Of a stretch of DNA of 26,797 nucleotides, positions 14,772 through 22,885 are shown piece by piece (positions within the stretch are counted from its first letter, which is position 1; each line of letters starts with the position of its first letter). Below the pieces are notes generated by a model. That model worked only from the letters and a program-made list of their open reading frames with translations, searched no databases and was not told the origin of the DNA. Source of the stretch: CAYNLG01 sp964397995 (GTDB lineage: Bacteria; Planctomycetota; Phycisphaerae; FEN-1346); contig CAYNLG010000055.1 in assembly GCA_964397995.1 (NCBI GenBank), forward strand, positions 1 to 26,797, written 5' to 3'. Position numbers and translations under genes: made by a program.

Positions 14772-16766
14772 GTGACGCCTGACGCCCGCCTGCACCACGC
14801 CCTGCGCGCCTTTTCCTGCATGGCCGCCCTGCTCGTGGCCGGCGTCGGCGCCCTGGCGGCCGACGTCGCCCCCGTCACCGTCAAGGATACCGGCGGCCGC
14901 GTCGTGCTCGCCAACGGCCTCGTCGAGGTCGAAATCCGGCCGGCGGGGGGCATGTACGTCCCCTACGTCAAGGACCTGACGACCGGGGCCACGGTCTGCA
15001 ACGAGCTCAAGCTGAACTTCCCGTACTTCGAGCACGGCATCAAGGACTCGCAGCCGTCCGGCTACCGCGTCATCCGCCACCGCGACGGGTCCGTCACGGT
15101 GGCCATGGCGATGCGGTTCGGCCACCACAAGGGCCCGAAGGAGACGCAGCGGTACGGCCGGTTCGCCGAGCGGAGCCTGTCGGAGTTCGTCACCGTGGCG
15201 CCCGGGACGGCCCGCGTCGCGTTCGGCGGCCGGGTCGATAACCCCACCCCCTTGCCGCGCAGCCACCGCTTGTGGGACCGGACGTTGATGCCCGTCCCGG
15301 AAGACCGGGCCATGCGGTTCCTCTTCCCGGCCCGCTACGGGGTCGAGCACTCGGCCAACTGGATCAAACCTTGGCCACACTGGGAGTTCGAGGGCCGCAT
15401 GCTCGACGTCTCGAAGGCGGGCGACTGGGGCGAAGGGCGGCCGACCCAGTATTTCGCCCTGTACCCCGCGTTCGGCTTCAGCGGGGCCTGCTATCCCGAC
15501 CAGGACCTGAACCGTCTCCGCATCAACGACCCGGAGGTCGATCCCGGCATCAAGGTGTACATGAGCCGCGGCGGCCGCACGTTCGAGCTCTGGGGCGGCA
15601 CCACGACGGTTTTCGAAGACCCGGGGCACTTGCTGCCCGGCTACGTCCCGGTCGAGTACACGAAGCACTTCTACGCCGCCTCCGGCATCGGCCCGGCCGT
15701 CTGGGCCGGGCGTGACGTCGCCCTCGGGGCCGAGCGGCCGGATGCGGGCGGCTGGGAACTGGCGATTACGGGGCCGACGCCGATGGACGACGTGCATCTT
15801 CTGGCCTCCTGCGGCGACAAGGACCTCGGCCACGTACAGGGCCCCGTCGGGCCGGGCAAGGTCCTGCGGCTGTCGGTCACGGAGCCGAGCGAAATGCTCC
15901 ACGTCACCGTCCAGCGGCAGGAAATGGACCCTGTGCAGCTCCTGGACGGGTCGACCGTAACCACCGGCCGGGTCGAAACCTTCGCCGACGTGACGCTGCC
16001 GCTGGCCCTGCCCGACAACCGGGATCGCTATGAGGAAGCCAAGGCGGCCTGCAACCGCAGCCGTTTCGACTACATCGAGCTCCAGGAGCACTCGAACCAC
16101 CGGGGCATCGAGGCGGCCATGACGGCCCGTCGGCAGGCGAAACGTCTCCTGGAGGCCGAATCCGGGTCCGCGTCGGTCCCGGCGCTCGTCTCGGCCGCCG
16201 CGGCGTCGTACCGCATCGGCGACTTCGACGAGGCGGGCCGGCTCGTGGACCGGGTCCTGGCCCGCGAGCCCGAACAGCCGCGGGGGTGGCACCTCAAGGG
16301 CCTGATCGCCTACGAGCAGGGCCGCACCGACGACGCCGAGGCCGCCTTGGCCAAGGCCGGCCCGCGGGCGGGGCACGTGCGGGCCCTGATGGCCCTGGCG
16401 GCCGGGAAGCCGAAGGAGGCCCTGAAGCGGGCCGAAACGCTTATCGAGGCCGAACCCCGCGTCTACCGGCCCCGCATGCTCAAGGCGTGGCTGCTCGCGA
16501 AGACCGGCAACGCGGCGGAGGCGGCGGAGGCGGCGGAGCGGCTGCTTCGGGAGAACCCGGCGTCGCCGGAGGCCGCCGAGACGCTTCACCGCTGCGCCAA
16601 GGCCGCCGGGAAAGACGACCTCGCCAAGGAAGCCGCCGCGGCCCGCGACGCCCTCGTGAAGGACAACCCCGATGCCGCGCGGCAGCTGGGCCTCTTCGGG
16701 GCGGAGCTGGACACGGGCCGATGGGCCTACACGGGTCGCTACGCCCACGAGTTGCCGCAGCCGTAG
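14772..16766 (+). CDS. Exported DUF5107-like protein with C-terminal TPR repeats
   Basis: A 664-residue exported protein. The signal peptide has its hydrophobic core at 13-30 and cleavage near ALAA-DV. Residues 35-400 resemble DUF5107, a beta-sandwich module known beside or fused to sugar-processing enzymes. Features are VVLANGLVEVEIRPAGGMYV, a LFPARYGVEHSANWIKPWPHWEFEGR region, and an ALYPAFGFSGACYPDQDLNR segment. From about 440 to 640 there are at least four helical TPR-like units (ALVSAAAASYRIGDFDEAGRL, GWHLKGLIAYEQGRTDDAEAA, LMALAAGKPKEALKRAE, MLKAWLLAKTGNAAEAAEAA). One of these is encoded by a 9-bp triplication at 16512-16538. The start is GTG 14772 with GAGGAG 9 bases ahead. It converges on the large glycoside hydrolase gene and a joint polysaccharide role is plausible. 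No active site was recognised. Confidence 0.78.
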   Translation: MTPDARLHHALRAFSCMAALLVAGVGALAADVAPVTVKDTGGRVVLANGLVEVEIRPAGGMYVPYVKDLTTGATVCNELKLNFPYFEHGIKDSQPSGYRVIRHRDGSVTVAMAMRFGHHKGPKETQRYGRFAERSLSEFVTVAPGTARVAFGGRVDNPTPLPRSHRLWDRTLMPVPEDRAMRFLFPARYGVEHSANWIKPWPHWEFEGRMLDVSKAGDWGEGRPTQYFALYPAFGFSGACYPDQDLNRLRINDPEVDPGIKVYMSRGGRTFELWGGTTTVFEDPGHLLPGYVPVEYTKHFYAASGIGPAVWAGRDVALGAERPDAGGWELAITGPTPMDDVHLLASCGDKDLGHVQGPVGPGKVLRLSVTEPSEMLHVTVQRQEMDPVQLLDGSTVTTGRVETFADVTLPLALPDNRDRYEEAKAACNRSRFDYIELQEHSNHRGIEAAMTARRQAKRLLEAESGSASVPALVSAAAASYRIGDFDEAGRLVDRVLAREPEQPRGWHLKGLIAYEQGRTDDAEAALAKAGPRAGHVRALMALAAGKPKEALKRAETLIEAEPRVYRPRMLKAWLLAKTGNAAEAAEAAERLLRENPASPEAAETLHRCAKAAGKDDLAKEAAAARDALVKDNPDAARQLGLFGAELDTGRWAYTGRYAHELPQP

Positions 16767-16804
16767 GCCCTTGCCCGGCGGGTTCCGGCGCGTGTGGCCG
16801 GGCG

Positions 16805-19800
16805 TTACGGCCCCGCCGTCTCCAGGACCACACTCGTCATGTCCACGCGGTAGCCGGCATGGCTGTCGGCCGTGGTGAAGGCGATCGTGCAGTCGGGCCG
16901 CAGACGCGTCACGTCCAGCGGCACGTCAAGGATCACCGGCACGTTGTCGGGGCTCAGGGCCACCGGAAGCGGCATCTCTTGGCCGCACACCGTCGCCATG
17001 CCCTCGCCGACGCCGACGTCCTCCACGACGACGCGCAGCCGCGCCCCCGTGGCCGCCTTCAGCACCGCCGGATCGAGCTGTACCCGCGTCCGAAACGGCT
17101 CCTCGCGGGTCACGGTGGCGAGCAGGTCCCTGCTGAAGGCCTGCGTCCGGACGACCTCGGGCTTTTCCGGAAGCGTCCCCTCCAGCGGGATCGTCACCTT
17201 CCAGGCCTGCTGCGGGAGAAGCTCCAGATCGTACGTCTGGGACCCCTGGGCAAGGGTTTCAGGACCTTTCTCCTCGACCCGCGAGAACTGGAAGCTCTCG
17301 GCGTCGACCTCGGTCCGCTCGAAGGTCGGCGGGCCGGCCCAGCGCGTGCCCGTCGGCGGCGCGACATCCACCTGCACCTCCCGCACGTGCGGGTTGTCGT
17401 TGAAGACGACCACCACGAGGTCGCGGACCCGCACCTCGGTCTCGCCAAGCGGCAGGGCCTCAGGGTCGGTCCCGTCGACGCTCGCGACGGCCCAGACGCT
17501 CGGGTCGGCGTCGTCGCGGCGGACGTGGACCAGCCGCCCGCGCAGGTTCGCAAGCAGGCTGTACGGCACGTCGGTCCAGGCGGAGTCCGGGTCGGAGTGG
17601 ATGACCGTGCGGGCCCGGGCCTTGTCGGGGGTCTCCTGGACGCTGTAGAGCAGGTCCCGCAGGTTGTAGACGCCGCGCCGGTAGTTCAGCGACGCCCGGG
17701 CCTTCTCGGGCGTATCGACGGCCCCGCGGGCGGGCGAGTCGATCAGGTCGTTCGTCTCGGTATTGTAGCTGTAGAGCCACTTGTCATGGACCGTGACGCC
17801 GTAGGCCGTCAGGAACTCGTAGGCCGCCTGCATGCCCGTCGTCTGGCCCTGGTAGTGGTGTTCGTGGACACCGTCGATCCACTGGATGCCGCGGTCGATG
17901 GTGTTCTGGTAGAGGATGTCCCAGGCGGCCCAATGGTCCTCGTGCCAGCGGAAACCCCAGCCGGCGGCCACCTCGACGTTCGGGTTGGTCTCCTTGATCG
18001 CCTTGCCGACGGCGCCGAACATCTGGTCGTAGATCCAGCCGTTGCCAGCCCCGGACCAGAAGGTGAACGCGGTCTCGTCGGCCACGTAGAGGCCCTCATG
18101 GGCCTCTTTGAGGCCTTTCGGGTCGTCGCCGCGCACCCACTTGAAGTGCGGGACGATCTCGCCCTCGATGAGGCTCCCCTCGTCGTCCGTCCGCTTGACC
18201 ATGACGGGGCCGCCCTCCTTGGCGAGGTCGGTCCGATAGTACTTCGTGTGCAGGTTGACGCGGTCCTTGGAGCCCCAGTGCAGGTAGGGCTCGTTCCAGA
18301 GCTCGAACAGGACGCCAACGCCGTCGGTGCCGTTGCAGCCGGCGGCCCGGGCGTTCTCGGCGAAGCGGCGGCCGAAGCCTTCCATGGCCCCGCGCCAGTC
18401 GTGCTGCCGGCTGACGAACCAGGCCGGCTCCTTCCGCTCGCCCAGGCAGTCGATCCAGAACATTTCGGTCGGCTTGGGGCCCTTGAGCGGCTTGATGCCC
18501 GGGAGGGCGGCCACGAGCAGGTGCCGGTTCCGCTCCATCAGCTCGCTCTCGTTCAGGTCCGCGACCGGGCCGAAGCGTTCGAGGATTTCGGCGGCGCCCT
18601 TCACGTCGGCCCACGCCTTCGCCTCGTAGAAGCCGCGGTGCCGCAGAAGGACGCTCAGGGGCTCCGTCAAATCCTTCGGGGCCCGTGCCGGGTCGCGGTC
18701 GCGCTGGCGGGTCCGCTCGATGTGCCGGTCGATGTCGAACTTCTGGAGGCGTTCGAGGCGTTTCTCAACGCCCAGAAGGCCCCGCAGCTGCGTCGAGATG
18801 GCTTTGTACGCCTCCGTGTCGCCGCGCAGCGCCCGCAGCGCGGCCGGCCAATCCGTGAAGTCGCCGGAGCCGACGGCGGCCCACGATTGCAGGGGAATCC
18901 GCGGATAGCTGCCCGCGTACAGGTTCCGCTGGCACCCGGGACGGTACTTCCGGGCCAGATCGCCCGCGAAGCCGCCGAAGATGCCCGCCGGGACCACCTC
19001 GTGGCCGTTGACAGAGAGCAGCCTGCCGGTGACGTCGATGGCGGCCGGGGCCTCGGCCGCCGCATTCTTCGGCAGAAGATCGATGCCCGTGACGCGGAAA
19101 CCGACCTCGCCCACGCCGAAGGGGTTCACGACGCCGATGGCGATGGCCCCGACCTTGCCGAGGTCGAGCAGGTAGTCCTCGTCCATGTGGTTGCCGGGAG
19201 CGACCCATTCGGCGACGTCGAAGCTCTCGAATGGCAGTTCGGCCGCGTTGGTCTTCTCGACGAGCGGGACGGCCCGCGGCACATAGTACCAGCTCCCGTC
19301 CTCCTCGCCGAGGAAGACGGCCACCTCGGCGTCGCCGCGCGGCTGGTCCGTCTCGACGCTCACCCAGAGGCCGCGATACTCGCGCAAGTCCCTGGCGGGC
19401 CGGAAGATACAGACGGCGTGGTCGGCCTTGTTCCAGTTGACGCGTTCCGTGCCCAGGTCAAAATGCAGCGCCACGCCGCCCTGGCGCCAGCGGCCCACGT
19501 TCCAGTGATTGTTCCGCTTCGCGAGGTCGAACGTGCCGGCAAACGCCCCCTTTTTGGCTTCGCCGGCGACGGTGCCTTCCCACGTGCCGGCGATGGTCCA
19601 GTCGTCGGCCGACGTGTCAATGCGCCCCGCGAGGGTGAAGTCGAAGTCCCAGGGCTTCCCGTCAGGGGGCACCCACCGGTCGGCCCGGACGGTGACGTGG
19701 ACGGGGCCGCTGATGCGCCCGTCGGGCGAGACGTCCAGTCCCGAGGGGTCCACGGCGTGCTGGGCCTGGTTGTAGCGGGGGCTGGTGCCGAGGGCGGTCG

Positions 19801-20029
19801 GGTAGAACCGGCCCTGGTCGCGGGTGGCCGAGACCACAAGCGCCTTGCCGCCCGGCATGATGCCCTCGAAGACCAGGCCGACCTGGAAGCTGTCCAGGGT
19901 CAGTTCCTGGGTGCTTGCCTCGAGGTCCAAGAGCGGCACGGCGCCGGCCGGCGCGGCCCCCGCGCTGCCGCTCCACGCGAGCATTCCAGCCGCCATGCCC
20001 CACACGATGGCCATTCGCATCATCCGCAT
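16805..20029 (-). CDS. Large secreted clan GH-A-like glycoside hydrolase
   Basis: A 1074-residue exported protein. A signal peptide (AIVWGMAAGMLAWSGSAGA) opens it. Residues 30-350 are two beta-rich regions, the first with ADRWVPPDGKPWDFDFTLAGR and a TWEGTVAGEAKKGAF repeat-like part, probably carbohydrate-binding. The centre has the clan GH-A signature LFELWNEPYLHWG with Glu580 as likely acid/base. Further on, YNTETND offers Glu758 as likely nucleophile, 178 residues later, which fits strands 4 and 7 of a TIM barrel. The last 250 residues are beta-sandwich-like. The substrate is not known; agarase/porphyranase-type or GH39-like relatives are possible. Start is ATG 20029 or 20023 behind GGAAAGGA. 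The frame is open further upstream but lacks signal-peptide sense there. Expression would diverge from dnaA. Confidence 0.78.
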   Translation of the reverse strand: MRMMRMAIVWGMAAGMLAWSGSAGAAPAGAVPLLDLEASTQELTLDSFQVGLVFEGIMPGGKALVVSATRDQGRFYPTALGTSPRYNQAQHAVDPSGLDVSPDGRISGPVHVTVRADRWVPPDGKPWDFDFTLAGRIDTSADDWTIAGTWEGTVAGEAKKGAFAGTFDLAKRNNHWNVGRWRQGGVALHFDLGTERVNWNKADHAVCIFRPARDLREYRGLWVSVETDQPRGDAEVAVFLGEEDGSWYYVPRAVPLVEKTNAAELPFESFDVAEWVAPGNHMDEDYLLDLGKVGAIAIGVVNPFGVGEVGFRVTGIDLLPKNAAAEAPAAIDVTGRLLSVNGHEVVPAGIFGGFAGDLARKYRPGCQRNLYAGSYPRIPLQSWAAVGSGDFTDWPAALRALRGDTEAYKAISTQLRGLLGVEKRLERLQKFDIDRHIERTRQRDRDPARAPKDLTEPLSVLLRHRGFYEAKAWADVKGAAEILERFGPVADLNESELMERNRHLLVAALPGIKPLKGPKPTEMFWIDCLGERKEPAWFVSRQHDWRGAMEGFGRRFAENARAAGCNGTDGVGVLFELWNEPYLHWGSKDRVNLHTKYYRTDLAKEGGPVMVKRTDDEGSLIEGEIVPHFKWVRGDDPKGLKEAHEGLYVADETAFTFWSGAGNGWIYDQMFGAVGKAIKETNPNVEVAAGWGFRWHEDHWAAWDILYQNTIDRGIQWIDGVHEHHYQGQTTGMQAAYEFLTAYGVTVHDKWLYSYNTETNDLIDSPARGAVDTPEKARASLNYRRGVYNLRDLLYSVQETPDKARARTVIHSDPDSAWTDVPYSLLANLRGRLVHVRRDDADPSVWAVASVDGTDPEALPLGETEVRVRDLVVVVFNDNPHVREVQVDVAPPTGTRWAGPPTFERTEVDAESFQFSRVEEKGPETLAQGSQTYDLELLPQQAWKVTIPLEGTLPEKPEVVRTQAFSRDLLATVTREEPFRTRVQLDPAVLKAATGARLRVVVEDVGVGEGMATVCGQEMPLPVALSPDNVPVILDVPLDVTRLRPDCTIAFTTADSHAGYRVDMTSVVLETAGP

Positions 20030-20153
20030 CCGTCCTTTCCGCCAAACCGCTGTCACACAGCTAAACCGGCCCGCGGGCCGTTCGGGTTGCACATTCCGGC
20101 TTTTGTGGCTGGGCCTTGCGCGGCGGCGGCGGGTCGTCCGGGGGCCCGCCGGA

Positions 20154-20194
20154 TTCTCCACACGGTTTCCACGCGCGGCACCGGCTGTGGACAG
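20154..20194. promoter_or_regulatory. Cluster of DnaA-box-like sequences
   Basis: TTCTCCACA (20154-20162, plus) differs from TTATCCACA at one base. CTGTCCACA (20186-20194, minus) differs at two. GTTTCCACG (20165-20173) differs at three. Position just upstream of dnaA fits autoregulation or an origin. The count is low for a bacterial oriC. Confidence 0.4.
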
Positions 20195-20281
20195 AAAAGA
20201 TTTCCGTCGGCGTAACTCCCTGTCGCGCGGGGGCCTTGCGCGCCTCGGCGGGCGCCGCGCAAAGGGCCCAGAGATTTTCGT

Positions 20282-20311
20282 TTGGCGTCGCTCAGGGGCG
20301 GCCCCTATCAT
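20282..20311 (+). promoter_or_regulatory. dnaA promoter
   Basis: TTGGCG (20282-20287) and TATCAT (20306-20311) are 18 bases apart. Start is expected near 20318, giving a leader of about 100 nt that contains two hairpins. Confidence 0.5.
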
Positions 20312-20331
20312 CGCCATTAACGGGATGCTAA

Positions 20332-20385
20332 CGCCGGGGTGGCGTGGGGAACGCCCCCGGCGACCTTTCGGCCCGGACAGGGCCG
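20332..20385 (+). other. Two tandem hairpins in the dnaA leader
   Basis: The first hairpin pairs CGCCGGG with CCCGGCG, then after a 2-nt bulge GGCGT with ACGCC around a GGGGA loop (20332-20362), about 12 pairs. The second pairs CGGCCC with GGGCCG around GGACA (20369-20385). Neither is followed by a T-run, so they do not look like intrinsic terminators. They end about 33 nt before the GTG start. Confidence 0.55.
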
Positions 20386-20418
20386 CTCGCAAGGCAGCGC
20401 CGGACACGGGGGCCCTTC

Positions 20419-21837
20419 GTGGCGCAGCTCGACGGACTCGACACCCAGCACCTTGTCTCGGACCTTCAGGCGACCATCGGCGACCAGCGGTGGCGGGTCT
20501 GGTTCGAGGGCGCGACGGCCTTCGACTTCGACGACGACGCCCTCCGGGTCGGCGTGGCGAACTGCTTCCTGAGCGACTACATCCGCAGCCACTTCGCCGA
20601 GGCCATTGCCGCCTGCGTCCGCCGCCGTCTCGGCCGCGACGTCCCCCTGGCGTTCCGCGTCGACCCGGCCCTGTACCGGCGCCGGCGCGCGCAAACCCTT
20701 GAGGACACGGAAGATGCGACCGACGCCCTGGAGGCCGCGCCCGCCCCGGCGCCGGCCGCCAGGCCCGCCCGGCCAAGCCCCATGGCGGCCGCGTCGCCGC
20801 TCTTTACGTTCGACTCGTTCGTCGTCGGGCCGTGCAACGAGATGGCCCACGCCGCCGCCCGCGCCGCCGCCGACGCCCCCGGACGCGACTTCCATCCCCT
20901 GTTCATCCACGGGGCGTGCGGCCTCGGCAAGACGCACCTGCTCTACGCGATTCTGCACACCTTGCGGCAAAAGCAGGGCCTGCGCGTGGCCCTGCTCTCG
21001 GCCGAGCAGTTCACCAACCGGTTCCTCGCGGGCATGCGCCAGAACACCCTCGACGCATTCCGCCACCGGTACCGAAACCTGGACGTCCTGGCCATCGACG
21101 ACGTCCATTTCCTCGGAGGCAAGAAGTCCACGCAGGAGGAATTTCTTCATACGTTCAATGAGTTCGACGGGCCCGGGCGGCTCGTGATTCTGGCCTCCGA
21201 TGCCGCGCCACGCGAAATCCAGGCCGTTCAAGACCGGCTCGTCAACCGCTGGGTGGCCGGCATGGTCTGCCGCCTGAGCCATCCGGACGCCGAGACGCGG
21301 CGGCGGCTGCTGGCGCACAAGGCGCGGCATCTGGGGCGTCCGTTGCCGCCGGACGTGCTCGAGATGCTGGCCCACCAGCCGAGCGGCAGCGTCCGCGAGC
21401 TGGAAGGGATGCTGACGCGGCTGATCGCGTACGCGGGCCTCCTGAAGCAGCCGGTGACGGTGGAGCTCGCGCGGCAGGTTCTGGCGGATTTTGCCGTCCA
21501 CACCCCCCCCGCGCTCAATCTGGGCGATATCGAAGCCGAGGCCTGCGCGTTCTTCGGCGTCACGACGGCCGACATCCACAGCCGCCGCAAGTCGCGCCTC
21601 GTCAGCCTTGCCCGACAGGTGTCGATGGTTCTTGGACGGGAGCTGACGGACCTCTCCTACGCCGAAATCGCCCGTTTGATGGGCGGCAAGAACCACACGA
21701 CCGTGCTGGCCGCCTGCAAGAAGTGGCGGGGGCTCGTCGAGGGCGGCGAGGACGTCTCCTGGACCGACCGGGCGGAGCACCGGGCCATGAAGGCCGAGGC
21801 GCTGCTGGCGCACCTGAAAGACCGCCTCCGCCGCTAG
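20419..21837 (+). CDS. dnaA: Chromosomal replication initiator DnaA
   Basis: A 472-residue AAA+ initiator that binds DnaA boxes and opens the origin. Domain I covers about 1-85, followed by an Ala/Pro-rich linker (95-125). The ATPase has Walker A GACGLGKT (165-172), Walker B LAIDDVH (Asp227, Asp228), sensor I ILASD, a DRLVNRW box with the probable arginine finger Arg277, and sensor II SVRELEG (Arg326). Domain IV runs from about 380 with ARQVSMVLGRELT and GGKNHTTV. The family signature is usually GGRDHTTV. Asn425 replaces the Asp that in E. coli (Asp433) contacts the DnaA box. The start GTG 20419 matches the domain I start (AQLDGLD...), while the open frame further upstream lies in the hairpin leader. 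No dnaN follows. Confidence 0.96.
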   Translation: MAQLDGLDTQHLVSDLQATIGDQRWRVWFEGATAFDFDDDALRVGVANCFLSDYIRSHFAEAIAACVRRRLGRDVPLAFRVDPALYRRRRAQTLEDTEDATDALEAAPAPAPAARPARPSPMAAASPLFTFDSFVVGPCNEMAHAAARAAADAPGRDFHPLFIHGACGLGKTHLLYAILHTLRQKQGLRVALLSAEQFTNRFLAGMRQNTLDAFRHRYRNLDVLAIDDVHFLGGKKSTQEEFLHTFNEFDGPGRLVILASDAAPREIQAVQDRLVNRWVAGMVCRLSHPDAETRRRLLAHKARHLGRPLPPDVLEMLAHQPSGSVRELEGMLTRLIAYAGLLKQPVTVELARQVLADFAVHTPPALNLGDIEAEACAFFGVTTADIHSRRKSRLVSLARQVSMVLGRELTDLSYAEIARLMGGKNHTTVLAACKKWRGLVEGGEDVSWTDRAEHRAMKAEALLAHLKDRLRR

Positions 21838-21899
21838 TCGGGCCACCAGGAGCCCCCGCGACGGCGAGTTCGGCCTTTCGGCGATTTCGCGCCTTTCCC

Positions 21900-21928
21900 T
21901 TGGCACCGGCCGCGCCGGGCCGTATCAT
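21900..21928 (+). promoter_or_regulatory. Promoter of the C-type-lectin-fold gene
   Basis: TTGGCA (21900-21905) and TATCAT (21923-21928) are 17 bases apart. Start is expected near 21935, about 54 nt before ATG 21989, which has GGGAGA in front. This supports 21989 rather than 22078 as the original gene start. Confidence 0.5.
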
Positions 21929-21988
21929 CGACTTCGCACCCTACGTGAATCGCTCGCCGCAGGCGGCCGCGGAGCCGGGAGACCGCGG

Positions 21989-22854
21989 ATGAAGACGGTG
22001 AAGCTCGGATCGACGGCGAAGAGGGTCTCTCGCTTGACATCGGGCCTCGTGCGCCGGCGAGGCCCATCGAGTGGCCCGTGTCGGAGGGCGGCAACGGCCA
22101 CCGGTACGTCCGCACCCCCGAGCCGTGCCTGTGGGCCGAAGCCGTTGCCTGGGCCCAGTCGCTGGGGGGGCACCTCGTCACGATCTCCAGCCAAGCCGAG
22201 AACGATTGGGTTTGGCCGACCTTCGGCGGACCGGACCACGACCTCTGGATGGGCCTCTCGGACTTCGCCGAGGAGGGCCGCTGGGTCTGGACGAGCGGCG
22301 AGCCGGTCACCTACACGAACTGGGACCCCGGCGAGCCCAACAACCTCGGCGGCGAGGACTACGGGAACCTCTTCAAGGGCGGCATCTGGAACGACACGAA
22401 TCAGCATAATTGGGGCCGTCCGGTCTACGGCGTCATCGAGATCGAGCCCGGGCGCGGCAAGGGGGCCGAGGGGAGCGCCCCGGGCCCGCGGCTCGAACTC
22501 GTCTGGACCCAAGAGAGCGTCGTGGAGGAACCTACGCTGACGCGGGTCCAGGCGCAGCAGGCCGCGGACATCATCAATGAACACGCGGCACTCTGCGAAC
22601 CGGTAACCGGCCATCCGGCCAGAGGGGAGGTTCCGCTTCGTCCCGACTGGAGCGTCACGGTCCTCGAGAAGGGGGAACTGCGGTTCCAGGTGTTGGTATT
22701 CGCGCCCCCCTCCGTCGACCCGCTTATCCACGTCTCGGACCGCCGGAGCGGCCGGATGTACGCGACGCAGGACAAGGCGCACGTCGCGGAGGTGATCGCC
22801 GCTTTCACGACCTATCGGACGGATCGTGGTACGGGCCTGAGAGGGCGGTTCTAG
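21989..22854 (+). pseudogene. C-type-lectin-fold protein, apparently frameshifted near its start
   Basis: From 22078 (GTG) a 258-residue frame encodes a C-type-lectin-like domain. It shows EGGNGHRY, WAEAVAWAQSLGGHLVTI, ENDWVW, LWMGLSDFAEEGRWVWTSGEP, NW, the Ca2+/sugar motif EPNN (22333-22344) and WNDT (22387-22398), then about 120 unassigned residues. In prokaryotes such domains bind ligands or proteins and need no disulfides. The GTG at 22078 lies inside the domain edge with no ribosome binding site, and the same frame has no start back to a stop at 21946. A well-placed ATG at 21989 with promoter and GGGAGA is in the neighbouring frame. Shifting one base near CCC 22063-22065 joins it to PIEWPVSEGGNGH. 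A one-base deletion, a sequence error or a programmed shift would explain this. The intact domain reads 22078-22854. Confidence 0.6.
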
Positions 22855-22885
22855 GAGCGGGTTTGCTAGGGCAAAGGAGAGGGAC

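Larger units (their letters stand above)
20030..20418. other. Intergenic region between hydrolase and dnaA (possible origin segment)
   Basis: These 389 bases separate two divergent genes. They contain weak DnaA-box-like sites (20154-20194), short AT-leaning patches (AGAAAAGATTT at 20193, GAGATTTTCGTTT at 20272), the dnaA promoter, and two strong hairpins in the dnaA leader. No gene is supported in this stretch. Confidence 0.5.

Noticed and set aside
16286..20215. Very long plus-strand open frame opposite the glycoside hydrolase
   Set aside because: It is the antisense shadow of the hydrolase gene, low in complexity, and has no domain sense. The minus-strand frame has a signal peptide and catalytic motifs.
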